A stretch of DNA of 14,792 bases from Desulfobacterales bacterium CG23_combo_of_CG06-09_8_20_14_all_52_9. GTDB lineage: Bacteria; Desulfobacterota; Desulfobacteria; Desulfobacterales; UBA2156. Positions 5,440 through 13,070 of this stretch are shown piece after piece. The DNA lies in contig PCSF01000227.1 of assembly GCA_002771315.1 (NCBI GenBank), forward strand, positions 1-14,792. The letters are read 5' to 3'. Each line of letters opens with the position of its first letter. Within the stretch, counting starts at the first letter, position 1. The position numbers and the translations under genes were made by a program. Below the pieces are notes generated by a model, which did no database searches, was not told the origin of the DNA, and saw nothing but the letters and a program-made list of their open reading frames with translations.

Positions 5440-6621
5440 TCAATCCCGCAATAAGGTTCCGGGAAGAATGCTCTTTGCCCCGAACTTTTCATGCAAGGTG
5501 TCCAAGGTGACATTCAGCTTCTTTCTTTTGTCCCGGGTTCTGTCTTGCCGGAAAAGGTCCAGTTGGAGCCCGGTGGCAATGTGACTGAGATGAGAGACTG
5601 AAACCCCCAGCAGACGAACCGGCTTTTTCCCCAATGCGGTTTTTTCTAAAAGCCCGCAAACGGTTTCATAGATGACGGCGCCGTCATCCGTGGGATGTTC
5701 CAGGGTCTCGGATCGGGTTGCGAGAACAAAATCCGCATATTTGACTTTCAATGTCACGGTCTTTCCCGTGACCCCATATCGCCGCATCCGCCTCGCAACC
5801 CGGTTGGAAAGCGACAAGAGCTCTTTTTTGGCGGTCTCCAAGTCTGCAATATCCTTTTCGAACGTCTCCTCATGGCCAATGGACTTCATGTCATAGTCGG
5901 CCACCACGTCCCGATCATCCAGACCTGAGGCCAGCCGGTGCATCTGGATGCCGTGTTTGCCGAACCTGCGCTCCAGGAATTCGACGGGCATCTGCCTTAG
6001 GTCCCTGAAAGTACGGATGTTGAACTTCTTCAAAGCGGCCTGGGTCACCTTTCCCGCACCCCACATTTTTTCGATGGGAAGCGGATCCAGGAAGTTTTGC
6101 TCTTCTCCGGGCGCCACTACGGTCAACCCGTCCGGCTTATCGATATCCGAAGCGATCTTTGCCACAAACTTGGAAGAGGCCACCCCGGCCGAAACCGTCA
6201 GCCCGCATTCGCTGAAAACTGCCTCTTTTATTTTTCGGGCGATTTCCGCAGCCTCCCCGAAAAGCCGCACGGAATCGGTGACATCCAGAAACGCCTCGTC
6301 GATGGAAAGGGGCTCCATCAGTGGCGTGAACCGGTTAAAGATCTCAAATATTCGGTTCGACATTTCCTTATACCGCGACATCCTCACCGGCAGTACAACG
6401 GCCTCGGGGCAAAGACGCAAAGCCGTGACCATGGGCTGGGCAGAATGCACGCCGAACTTCCGGGCCTCATAGGATGCCGATGAGACCACGCCCCGCATCC
6501 GACTGCCTCCCACGACCACCGGCTTTCCCTTCAAGATCGGATTATCCAGAACCTCGACAGCAGGATAAAAGGCGTCCATGTCCAGGTGAAGGATGTCTTT
6601 TCGGGGTTTGAGGTTTTCCAT
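5440..6621 (-). CDS. dinB: DNA polymerase IV (Y-family translesion polymerase)
   Basis: The 393-residue protein starts MENLKPRKDILHLDMDAFY, containing the first catalytic aspartate of the palm, and has SIDEAFLDVT with the second Asp-Glu pair. It also shows PVVVGG, SASYEARKFGV, the SAGVASSKFVAKIASDIDKPDG block, and the thumb helix-hairpin-helix region LPIEKMWGAGKVTQAALKKFNIRTF. The little-finger domain extends to the C-terminus. The length matches bacterial Pol IV. It synthesises DNA across lesions with low fidelity. I chose the ATG at 6619-6621; an in-frame TTG at 6657 would add 12 non-conserved residues. Neither has a good ribosome site. No beta-clamp motif is obvious beyond a QLDLF segment near the C-terminus (LQLDLFRQ), which fits the QLxLF clamp-binding consensus. 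It is probably independent of the arsR operon. Confidence 0.95.
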   Translation of the reverse strand: MENLKPRKDILHLDMDAFYPAVEVLDNPILKGKPVVVGGSRMRGVVSSASYEARKFGVHSAQPMVTALRLCPEAVVLPVRMSRYKEMSNRIFEIFNRFTPLMEPLSIDEAFLDVTDSVRLFGEAAEIARKIKEAVFSECGLTVSAGVASSKFVAKIASDIDKPDGLTVVAPGEEQNFLDPLPIEKMWGAGKVTQAALKKFNIRTFRDLRQMPVEFLERRFGKHGIQMHRLASGLDDRDVVADYDMKSIGHEETFEKDIADLETAKKELLSLSNRVARRMRRYGVTGKTVTLKVKYADFVLATRSETLEHPTDDGAVIYETVCGLLEKTALGKKPVRLLGVSVSHLSHIATGLQLDLFRQDRTRDKRKKLNVTLDTLHEKFGAKSILPGTLLRD

Positions 6622-6672
6622 CAGATACCCAGAAACAGCAAAGGGTGGGTCGTACAAATAATGCAGCGTAAT

Positions 6673-6687
6673 CCCGCCGACGGCGGG
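6673..6687. repeat. Short perfect hairpin CCCGCC/GGCGGG between dinB and exported protein gene
   Basis: CCCGCC and GGCGGG flank GAC. It lies immediately next to a truncated repeat end (6693-6712). It has no T-run on either side, so it is probably part of the repeat rather than a terminator. Confidence 0.5.
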
Positions 6688-6692
6688 GCAGA

Positions 6693-6712
6693 TGGACTTT
6701 TTACGAAGCCAC
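6693..6712. repeat. Isolated right end of the GACTTTTTACGA repeat family
   Basis: TGGACTTTTTACGAAGCCA here is identical to the right end of the element at 7371-7575. No matching left end is found between here and dinB, so it looks like a remnant or solo end. Confidence 0.6.
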
Positions 6713-6746
6713 CTTTTTTAAACCCCTGACAGATCTTACTGGGCCA

Positions 6747-7232
6747 TCATTCGGTTGGAACCGGCTGGGCCGGCCCATAACTCCAGCTCCCGTCGGGGCG
6801 CAGGCATTTGGTACCGTAAGCTTGGACCTCTTTTCCTTCGATGATGATGGTCGTCGTGTATTCCCGTGTTTGCAGACACAAAGAATCGGTTGCCGCCTGA
6901 ACGCTGGAAGAAGTGATCGGCTCCCGATAAATCTGACTCGGCGCCGGGACATACACGTATCTGTCGCGGTAAACCACCGTCGGTGGGTAGTCCTGATAGA
7001 CATAAACAGGAGGCGGAGGGGGCGGCGGTGTCAGAATCGCACCCAGGGTAAAGCCGAATAAAGCGCCTAAAAAAACATCTCCGCCCCGATAATAATGGGG
7101 ATGATAATGATGGTAGCGCGGGTAGTGGGGATGACGATAATCGCGATGTCCATAGATGTCGGCAAACACCGGAGTTCCGCCGACCGAAATTGCCAATAAA
7201 AAGATGATTACCAGAGTCCATTTGCTTTTCAT
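6747..7232 (-). CDS. Small exported His/Tyr/Pro-rich protein of unknown function
   Basis: This 161-residue protein begins MKSKWTLVIIFLLAISVGG and has a signal peptide with likely cleavage after VFA (about residue 24). A His/Tyr-rich segment follows (HPHYPRYHHYHPHYY, about 34-48), then a glycine-containing hydrophobic stretch (GALFGFTLGAIL, about 56-67), a run of eight prolines (69-76 region), and a Tyr/Pro-rich part with VYVYQDYPPTVVYRDRYVYVPAP. The C-terminal part has Cys119 and Cys143 and ends in an RPDGSWSYGPAQP motif seen in small surface-antigen-like exported proteins. I do not recognise a named family. The His cluster could bind metal. The start at 7230-7232 was chosen for its GGAGGTGACGTC leader and signal peptide; the upstream extension is discarded. 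It appears to be a single-gene unit with its own promoter. Confidence 0.75.
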   Translation of the reverse strand: MKSKWTLVIIFLLAISVGGTPVFADIYGHRDYRHPHYPRYHHYHPHYYRGGDVFLGALFGFTLGAILTPPPPPPPVYVYQDYPPTVVYRDRYVYVPAPSQIYREPITSSSVQAATDSLCLQTREYTTTIIIEGKEVQAYGTKCLRPDGSWSYGPAQPVPTE

Positions 7233-7286
7233 GACGTCACCTCCCTTTAAATGGGTGGTCATCGAGGTTTTTTTAGATTTAACGGA

Positions 7287-7315
7287 ATAATAATGCTTAA
7301 AACGGAAAAATTCAA
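7287..7315 (-). promoter_or_regulatory. Candidate sigma70 promoter for the exported protein gene
   Basis: TTGAAT (7310-7315), a 17-nt spacer and TATTAT (7287-7292) lie on the minus strand. The predicted leader is about 50 nt, ending in a strong Shine-Dalgarno. Confidence 0.5.
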
Positions 7316-7370
7316 GATCAAACAAACCATTCACTCACCCACGCCTTGAAATCAGACCTTCATCAAAGGT

Positions 7371-7575
7371 GATGAAATCGTAAAAAGTCTAATTTGGGAT
7401 GGCAAAGTAAAAAGCTTCAGATGCAAGGCACGCAAATCCTGAGGAATGAGGCGTAGTTATAGGTACGCCGGAATGATTTACCCGGTTGAATCCTGCGAAG
7501 CAGGGCCACAAAGCGGCATTCAACCGGGCAGGGGATTCAGCGCAACGCAGAAATTGGACTTTTTACGAAGCCATC
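7371..7575. repeat. 205-bp MITE-like element with terminal inverted repeats and nested hairpins
   Basis: The terminal repeats are GATGAAATCGTAAAAAGTC... (7371-7395) and the inverted ...GGACTTTTTACGAAGCC... (7551-7575), 21 of 25 matching by eye. Internal perfect stems are GGCGTA/TACGCC (7450-7455 with 7464-7469), CCCGGTTGAAT/ATTCAACCGGG (7481-7491 with 7518-7528), and, nested inside the latter, CCTGC-GAA-GCAGG (7492-7504). An 8-bp CATCAAAG occurs at 7361-7368 and again at 7572-7579, overlapping the right end. Its left 53 bp recur at 14740-14792 with 5 mismatches. It lies downstream of the AhpD-like gene and could also serve as its transcript end. Confidence 0.75.
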
Positions 7576-7595
7576 AAAGTTAAAGGTCCGCGTGA

Positions 7596-7928
7596 TCAAT
7601 CAAAATGATTAGAAAGCTCCTGGTAAACGACATGCATATCCATGATGCCAGTGCCGCCGTTGAACAGAACATTCAGCATGGCCGCCTCCAGAATCTCCTT
7701 TTTGTTTGCCCCATTCATGACGGCATTGCGGATGTGCACAGCAATGCATTTTTCGCACCGTGTGGAACACGCCAGGGCAATAAGGATCAGATCCTTGTTT
7801 TTCCGGTCAATGGCGCCGTCGCGCTCCAAAACCCGGCTTAAGCCCTTAAAAGCCTTTAACTCTTCGGGCAAATCGTCCTGCAGCTGTTTGAATAATTCCG
7901 AAATTTCGATGTGTCTCTGCTCCGTCAT
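7596..7928 (-). CDS. AhpD-like carboxymuconolactone decarboxylase-family protein (CxxC)
   Basis: A 110-residue all-helical protein of the CMD/AhpD family. The redox motif ACSTRCEKCIAVH is present, with Cys58-Glu-Lys-Cys61 and His65 as in AhpD-type active sites, plus an extra Cys54. Family sequence continues with HIRNAVMNGANKKEILEAAMLNVLFNGG. The start at 7926-7928 was chosen because GGGGAG lies upstream; an in-frame start at 7964 would add 12 residues. The gene lies 86 nt after the E2 gene in the same direction with no clear terminator between. AhpD of Mycobacterium tuberculosis receives electrons from a lipoylated E2 (SucB) and passes them to AhpC. A similar partnership with the adjacent E2 is an attractive inference. 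Many CMD proteins have unrelated or unknown roles. Confidence 0.85.
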   Translation of the reverse strand: MTEQRHIEISELFKQLQDDLPEELKAFKGLSRVLERDGAIDRKNKDLILIALACSTRCEKCIAVHIRNAVMNGANKKEILEAAMLNVLFNGGTGIMDMHVVYQELSNHFD

Positions 7929-8014
7929 GTCTATCGCTCCCCACTTGCTATGGATGCTCTGCAATCCCTATCCGATCAAGGCTGGTATTCCGGCAACGCC
8001 GCATGTCCCCTTTT

Positions 8015-9259
8015 CTAGAGCATCAACCGTGTGTCTTCAAGCCTGTCCTTGATGAATTTTAGAAGTTCGGCCGCCAGTGCGCCGTCGATGATCCGGTGGT
8101 CGAAGGTCAGGCTCAATGAAATACGCGGCTCGGGTACGACTATACCGTCTCTAACCCATGGCCTTTCCACAATTCGGCCCATGCCGAGAATTGCGCTTTC
8201 CGGAAAGTTGTTGACCGGAGTAAAATGGTCGATATCCCAGTTCCCCAGATTGGTGATGGTAAATGTGCCGCCCCAAAGCTCGTCCGGAACCAGGTGCTGT
8301 TTTTCCGCCCTGGCGGCCAGATCGTTCAGCTCCCCTGAGATGGTTTGGATCGACTTGGTGTCGGCATTGCGGATCTTGGGCACGATCAGACCCTTTCCGA
8401 AATCCATGGCCACCCCGATGTGGATCTGCTTCCAAATCCTGATGTCCCGTCCGTCCACCATGGCATTGATCATGGGATACCGGCGCAGGGCCTGAGCAGC
8501 TGCTTTGACGATGATCGCATTATACGAGACAGGGGGTTGCCCCTCTTCCAGGCTGGTATTGAACAGGGCTCGCATATCGCGCAACGCCACAGCCGACGCC
8601 TCGGTGTGTAAGGTCAATTGAGCCTGACGGCTGAGACTCAGCATCATGTTCCGGGAGATGATTTTACGAACCCCGCGGATGGCGATCGTTTCGGCCACGG
8701 TAAGGAGTTCGGTTTCCGGCGCCACGGTTGCGATATCATATCCGCCGGCAAATGGCGTGCTGCGCATGGTCTCGGCGAATCGTTGCACATCCGATAAAAT
8801 GATCCGCCCTCCGGGACCGCTGCCGAAAATTTCCTTCAATTCGACGCCGAGCGTCGTGCTTAACTTCCTGGCTGCCGGTGAAGCAAGGATTCGCCCACGG
8901 CCTGCCGATTTTTTCGGCATCGCCGTGGCACCTCGAATTTTTTCCGGTTTTTTGGGAGCAGGCGTTTCCTTGGGGCCGGTCGGCGCTGTGGCGTGATGTG
9001 CCCGGAGCGCTTCCAGCTCCGTTTCATCGGCTGCAAGATAGCCGATTACTTCTCCCACAGCCACACGCCGACCGGGTTCGACGATGGGATGCACCAGTCC
9101 TTCTCCCGAGGCTTCCAACTCCAGGGTCACCTTGTCGGTTTCAATAACACAAACAGGCTGCTCCTTGACCACGCGGTCCCCGGCACCAATGAGCCACTTG
9201 ACCAGCACGGCATCCGTCATGGTGAGTCCGAGTTTGGGAATCCTGATTTCTACGGTCAT
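8015..9259 (-). CDS. Dihydrolipoamide acyltransferase (E2) of a 2-oxo acid/acetoin dehydrogenase complex
   Basis: The 414-residue E2 has a single N-terminal lipoyl domain (about 2-78) with the lipoylated lysine Lys43 in ETDKVTLELEA. An Ala/Pro/Lys-rich linker follows, then an E3/E1-binding domain (about 122-160, ILASPAARKLSTTLGVELKEIFGSGPGGRI), and a catalytic acyltransferase domain (about 190-414) with the active-site motif HRIIDG (His388, Asp392). It transfers the acyl group from the E1 thiamine adduct to CoA. The short LSxTL/GPGGRI peripheral binding domain implies that an E3 partner exists, yet none is encoded nearby. The gene starts 12 nt after E1 beta, with AAAGG upstream. It resembles AcoC of acetoin dehydrogenase or PdhC of pyruvate dehydrogenase; sequence alone does not decide. 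Confidence 0.92.
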   Translation of the reverse strand: MTVEIRIPKLGLTMTDAVLVKWLIGAGDRVVKEQPVCVIETDKVTLELEASGEGLVHPIVEPGRRVAVGEVIGYLAADETELEALRAHHATAPTGPKETPAPKKPEKIRGATAMPKKSAGRGRILASPAARKLSTTLGVELKEIFGSGPGGRIILSDVQRFAETMRSTPFAGGYDIATVAPETELLTVAETIAIRGVRKIISRNMMLSLSRQAQLTLHTEASAVALRDMRALFNTSLEEGQPPVSYNAIIVKAAAQALRRYPMINAMVDGRDIRIWKQIHIGVAMDFGKGLIVPKIRNADTKSIQTISGELNDLAARAEKQHLVPDELWGGTFTITNLGNWDIDHFTPVNNFPESAILGMGRIVERPWVRDGIVVPEPRISLSLTFDHRIIDGALAAELLKFIKDRLEDTRLML

Positions 9260-9271
9260 ACTTACCTTTGT

Positions 9272-10252
9272 CTACCGATAGGTTACCGCACGGGCCGCCT
9301 CGAGAACGTCGGCCACACTGGGCAGCACAAAATCCTCCATTGAAGGAGAAAATGGAATGGGCACGTCTTTGGCGCCGACACGCTTGACCGGCGCATCCAG
9401 CTCATCGAACAATTCATCCTGGATCCGTGCCGCCAGCTCGGCGCCGAAGCCTCCCGTCAGACAGGCCTCGTGGACAATGACCGCACGGTGAGTTTTCCGG
9501 ATTGATCGCGCTACCGTATCCATGTCCAGCGGTTTGAGCGTTCTCAGATCGACGATTTCCGCATCGATGGCATCCTCGCGCAGGGTCGATGCCGCTTCAA
9601 GGCAGAGATAGTAAGCCGCACCGTAGCAAAGCAGACTCACGTCCCTGCCCTCTTTTTTGACGGCCGCCCGCCCGAGTTCGATGACATACTCTTCCTCGGG
9701 AACCGGCCCCTCTTTGGCAAAAAGCTTCTTGTGCTGGAAGAACATGACCGGATTGTCGTCCCAGATGGCGGCCTTGATCAACCCTTTGACATCGGCCGGT
9801 TCGCTGGGAACCACCACCTTGAGCCCGGGGGTATGCACGAACCAGGCCTCCAGGGACTGGGAATGCTGGGCCGCGGCACGCAGGCCGGCGCCGTCCGGGC
9901 ACCAGACAACCATCGGCAGTTTGACCTGTCCGCCGGACATGTAGCGGATCTTGGCGGCCTGGTTACACAGTTCGTCCATGCCGCAGGTGAGAAAGTCGGA
10001 GAAGTGAAAATCGATAAAGGGCCGCATGCCGGTCATGGCGGCGCCCACCCCGCATCCGGCGATGCCGGTTTCGGAGATGGGGGAATCGATGATCCGGCCC
10101 GGAAATGCTTCAGGGATGCCTTTGAACTGGCCGAAAACTCCGCCATGGGCGACCAGGTCCTCGCCCAGAATAAAAATACTCTCGTCCCGTCGCATCTCCT
10201 CGTGCAGCGCCTCGGCCAACGCGGCGGAACAGGTTAGAATTCTCTCGGACAT
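9272..10252 (-). CDS. Thiamine-dependent dehydrogenase E1 component, beta subunit
   Basis: The 326-residue protein has the transketolase-like pyrimidine-binding domain (ILGEDLVAHGGVFGQFKG; DSPISETGIAGCGVGAAMTGMRP with the Glu that activates thiamine) and a C-terminal transketolase domain (DAEIVDLRTLKPLDMDTV, VIVHEACLTGGFGAEL). The conserved AAQHSQSLEAWFVHTPGLKVVVPS segment carries the active-site His. The length is that of acetoin or pyruvate dehydrogenase E1 beta. The start at 10250-10252 (MSERIL) was preferred to an upstream extension because AGGGGGAAG lies directly before it and the alpha-subunit gene ends 10 nt away. It forms an alpha2beta2 E1 with the product of the preceding gene. Confidence 0.93.
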   Translation of the reverse strand: MSERILTCSAALAEALHEEMRRDESIFILGEDLVAHGGVFGQFKGIPEAFPGRIIDSPISETGIAGCGVGAAMTGMRPFIDFHFSDFLTCGMDELCNQAAKIRYMSGGQVKLPMVVWCPDGAGLRAAAQHSQSLEAWFVHTPGLKVVVPSEPADVKGLIKAAIWDDNPVMFFQHKKLFAKEGPVPEEEYVIELGRAAVKKEGRDVSLLCYGAAYYLCLEAASTLREDAIDAEIVDLRTLKPLDMDTVARSIRKTHRAVIVHEACLTGGFGAELAARIQDELFDELDAPVKRVGAKDVPIPFSPSMEDFVLPSVADVLEAARAVTYR

Positions 10253-10262
10253 GCTTCCCCCT

Positions 10263-11228
10263 CTACGGATTGCTATAAAGGTCGGCCATTGCATCCCCGG
10301 GTTCAGGGAAGGGGCTGTTCTGGGCAAAAGCCAGGGCTTCGGACAGCTCGGCCTGAACCGCTTCCCGGATCTGGGCCGCGTGTTTTTTGGTCAGATATTT
10401 TTTTTGGGCCAACATCCGGCCGAAGTGTTCGATGGGATCTTTCTGCCGCCAGATTTCAATCTCCTCAGTTGTTCGGTATTTCTGAGGATCCCCCTCGTAG
10501 TGTCCTTTGAGGCGATAGGTCACGTTTTCCAAAAACGTCGGCCCCTCCCCTGCCCGGGCCCGGGCAACGGCTGAGGCGGTGGCCTCGCGGACCGCCAGGA
10601 CATCGTTTCCATTGATTTTCTCCCCGGGCATGTCATAGGCTGCCGCGCGGGTGTAAAGGTCTCCTGCTGAGCAGGCATAATGCATCGGCGTGGTCGAAGC
10701 GTACTGGTTGTTCTCGCAGACGAACAGGACGGGCAGTTTCCAAATGGCGGCCATATTCATGGCCTCGTGAACCGGACCTCGATTGGCCGCACCATCTCCG
10801 AAAAAGGCCACCGCCACCTGGTCGGTTTTGCGCAGCTTGATGGACAGGCCCGCACCGGTGATGATGGGCAATCCACCGGCCACCACCCCATTGGCCCCCA
10901 GAATGCCGATGGAAAAGTCGGCGATGTGCATGGAGCCTCCCTTGCCCTTGCAGTAGCCGGTCTTTTTACCGAACAGCTCGGCGGTCATTCGCTTCAGATC
11001 GGCGCCTTTGGCGATCATGTGGCCGTGCCCCCGATGAGTCGTGACCACATAGTCATCCTTGCGCAGACAGGAGCAGACCCCGACGCTGGAGCCTTCCTGG
11101 CCGATGGATAAATGGATGAAGCCGGGGATCTGCCCGGCTGCAAAATACTCGCCGGCCATCGTCTCGAATCGGCGGACGGTGACCATGGTGCGATAAATCT
11201 CCAAGAGTGTCTGCTTGTCTGAAGACAT
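10263..11228 (-). CDS. Thiamine-dependent dehydrogenase E1 component, alpha subunit (acetoin/pyruvate type)
   Basis: The 321-residue protein carries the thiamine diphosphate/Mg motif starting GDGAANRG (Gly144 onward) and ending CENN (171-174). It also has HRGHGHMIAKGAD and GKGGSMHIAD. The last is typical of acetoin dehydrogenase and pyruvate dehydrogenase E1 alpha subunits, and the MAAIWKLPVLFVCENN stretch looks closest to AcoA-type proteins by memory. Length is normal. The start has GAGGAG upstream and follows the TRAP permease gene by 18 nt, so transport and catabolism genes appear co-transcribed. E1 decarboxylates or cleaves the substrate and passes an acyl unit to E2. The substrate (acetoin, pyruvate, branched 2-oxo acid or other) cannot be fixed from sequence. 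Confidence 0.92.
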   Translation of the reverse strand: MSSDKQTLLEIYRTMVTVRRFETMAGEYFAAGQIPGFIHLSIGQEGSSVGVCSCLRKDDYVVTTHRGHGHMIAKGADLKRMTAELFGKKTGYCKGKGGSMHIADFSIGILGANGVVAGGLPIITGAGLSIKLRKTDQVAVAFFGDGAANRGPVHEAMNMAAIWKLPVLFVCENNQYASTTPMHYACSAGDLYTRAAAYDMPGEKINGNDVLAVREATASAVARARAGEGPTFLENVTYRLKGHYEGDPQKYRTTEEIEIWRQKDPIEHFGRMLAQKKYLTKKHAAQIREAVQAELSEALAFAQNSPFPEPGDAMADLYSNP

Positions 11229-11246
11229 GAAATTCTCCTCGATCGT

Positions 11247-12536
11247 TCACATGAAACCGAGAACCTTGGGCAACCATATCACCACGGATGGAAAGGCGAT
11301 GATCAAGAGCAGACCGGTAAACATGGACAAAAGCAGCCAGATGTCCCAACGCACCGTGGACTCCATGGAGGCCCCGCTGATCCGGCAGCTCACCATGAGA
11401 TTGACCGCCATGGGCGGGGTGAATTGCCCGAGGGCGACATTATAGGTGATGAGCACTCCGAACCAGACCAGATCCCAATGGAAAGTCTCCGCCACCGGAA
11501 CGAAGAGCGGGGTGAAGATCAGGAATATGGAGATTCCGTCCAGGAACATGCCCACGATCACCAGGAATACCATCAGAAGCACGATGACCCCGGTTTCCCC
11601 CCCGCCGAGCGCCACCAAACCTTTGGCGATGGGATCAACGATTCCGATCGTACTCGATGCCCACGCAAAAACGCTTGCAAGACCCACGACGATCAGAATG
11701 ACCGCGGAAGTCTCTGCGGATTGCACTAAAAGTTCACCGATATCCCGGAGGGTGAGGCTTCGGTAGATGAAAAAACCGACGATCAGGCCATAGAAAACCG
11801 CCATCACCGCCGCTTCGGTGGGGGTGAACCATCCCGTGCGCATGCCGCCCAAAATGAGCACAGGCGCCATCAGCGCCCAAAATGCTTCCTTGAACGATTT
11901 CCAGAACGCCGGTCGGGGCTCATTCCCCTGGCTCGCCCCAAAACCATGGTAACGGCTGAGCAGTACCGCGGCTATGATCAGGGTGATGCAGGCGAGAATC
12001 CCCGGGCCTATGCCGGCAACGAAAAGGGCGGGCACCGTGGCCGAGGGCACGAGCACGCTGTATATGATGAAGGCCACAGAAGGCGGAATCAAGATGTCCG
12101 TGGATCCCGCAGCCGCAGCCACGCTTGCCGCAAAGCCGGCCGGATACCCTGCCCGGATCATGGCCCCCAGCATCACACCCCCCACCGCGGCGGTACATGC
12201 GGGCCCTGAACCGGAGATGCCGCCGATGATCATGGCCACCAGGATCGTGATTGCGGCCAGGGCGCCGCGCCCCTGGCCGATAATAGCCGTCGTAAATCGC
12301 AGGAGCCGGGAGGCCACACCGGAACGGTCAAAAATGGCGCCGGCCAGGACAAACATGGGAATCGCCAAAAGCGGGTATTTGGCGATGCCTGCATAGACAT
12401 TCGTGGGGACGGCCATGATTCCCAGGCTTTTGACTGTAATGACCAGGGTACCGGCAAGCCCCAGGGATGCGGCGATCGGAACCCCCGCGAGCATGAGGAG
12501 GAAGAATCCGCCGAACAGGATGATGGCGGCGTGCAT
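11247..12536 (-). CDS. dctM: TRAP transporter large membrane subunit (DctM family)
   Basis: The 429-residue polytopic protein has about 12 hydrophobic segments and hallmark DctM sequence: AGVPIAASLGLAG, LLAIPMFVLAGAIFDRSG, MIIGGISGSGPACTAAVGGVM, STDILIPPSVAFIIYSVL, GWFTPTEAAVMAVFYG and QFTPPMAVNLMVSCRISG. It is the sodium-coupled translocation subunit of a tripartite ATP-independent periplasmic transporter. I chose the ATG at 12534-12536, which shares one base with the DctQ stop (TGATG) and has GGAAGG upstream. A longer upstream reading would overlap DctQ by 64 bases. The symbol is used at family level; the substrate is not indicated. Confidence 0.94.
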   Translation of the reverse strand: MHAAIILFGGFFLLMLAGVPIAASLGLAGTLVITVKSLGIMAVPTNVYAGIAKYPLLAIPMFVLAGAIFDRSGVASRLLRFTTAIIGQGRGALAAITILVAMIIGGISGSGPACTAAVGGVMLGAMIRAGYPAGFAASVAAAAGSTDILIPPSVAFIIYSVLVPSATVPALFVAGIGPGILACITLIIAAVLLSRYHGFGASQGNEPRPAFWKSFKEAFWALMAPVLILGGMRTGWFTPTEAAVMAVFYGLIVGFFIYRSLTLRDIGELLVQSAETSAVILIVVGLASVFAWASSTIGIVDPIAKGLVALGGGETGVIVLLMVFLVIVGMFLDGISIFLIFTPLFVPVAETFHWDLVWFGVLITYNVALGQFTPPMAVNLMVSCRISGASMESTVRWDIWLLLSMFTGLLLIIAFPSVVIWLPKVLGFM

Positions 12537-13042
12537 CAGGTTTTTTCCTTCCACAAGCGCATCATCAGGCCGATCGTACGGCCCAGGATGCCCAGGCATA
12601 AGATAGGCATCCAGACGGTATAGATCCAGGTCGGGATCCCGAGTCCGGGGGAAGTCACCTCGAAGCGGTATTCATCAAAGGCCATCCATCCACCCAAAAC
12701 AGCAAGGATGGCGAAGGTGACGGCCGCTGCCCCGGAAGCGAAAAGCCGGATCCATCGACGGAGCCGTTGCCGGAACCTGTCCACGAAGTAGGTGATGTTC
12801 AGGTGCCCGTTCTTGGCCATGACGCTCGATGCGCCCACAAAGGCCATAAACAGCATTAAAAAAACGGAGAACTCTTCCGTGAAGGCGAAGGAAAAATTGG
12901 TGGCGTAGCGCACGACCACATTGGCGAAGGTGATGAGGGCTAAAAGCCCGATGGCGATTCCCGCCAGGGTCTCCTCGATCTTCAAAGGCACCCGTGTATT
13001 CGGTTTCGCCGGTTGGGGGCAGGAGTCCAATTCGTCTTGCAT
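12536..13042 (-). CDS. dctQ: TRAP transporter small membrane subunit (DctQ family)
   Basis: The 168-residue protein has four predicted transmembrane helices (roughly 25-45, 58-78, 100-122 and 140-160) and typical DctQ features: LITFANVVVRYATNFSFAFTEEFSVFLMLFMAFVGASSVMAKNGH, continuing into HLNITYFVDR. It pairs with the large subunit in the inner membrane. Its TGA stop overlaps the DctM start by one base, indicating translational coupling. The start has AAGGAAAGG upstream. It lies 117 nt downstream of the binding-protein gene, with a hairpin between them. The symbol is used at family level. Confidence 0.92.
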   Translation of the reverse strand: MQDELDSCPQPAKPNTRVPLKIEETLAGIAIGLLALITFANVVVRYATNFSFAFTEEFSVFLMLFMAFVGASSVMAKNGHLNITYFVDRFRQRLRRWIRLFASGAAAVTFAILAVLGGWMAFDEYRFEVTSPGLGIPTWIYTVWMPILCLGILGRTIGLMMRLWKEKT

Positions 13043-13070
13043 GTCGCCTTTCCTTGTCCATGCTCCAATT

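Larger units (their letters stand above)
7233..7595. other. 363-bp non-coding stretch: promoter plus structured repeat
   Basis: Holds a promoter for the exported-protein gene (7287-7315), a small ACCTT/AAGGT symmetry near 7356-7370, and the 205-bp repeat element. No gene is supported. Confidence 0.7.

Noticed and set aside
5440..6657. Longer dinB starting at TTG 6657
   Set aside because: The added 12 residues are not Pol IV-like and the ATG at 6621 gives the standard N-terminus.
7596..7598. TGA end of the AhpD-like gene as another selenocysteine codon
   Set aside because: The protein already has normal family length and the frame beyond runs into non-coding repeat sequence; no Cys is expected there.
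9657..10574. Plus-strand open frames opposite E1 beta and E1 alpha
   Set aside because: No recognisable protein features and no ribosome sites; the opposite strand encodes unmistakable dehydrogenase subunits.
12537..12599. N-terminal extension of DctM into dctQ
   Set aside because: The extension is polar and non-family; the TGATG overlap with a ribosome site supports the shorter start.
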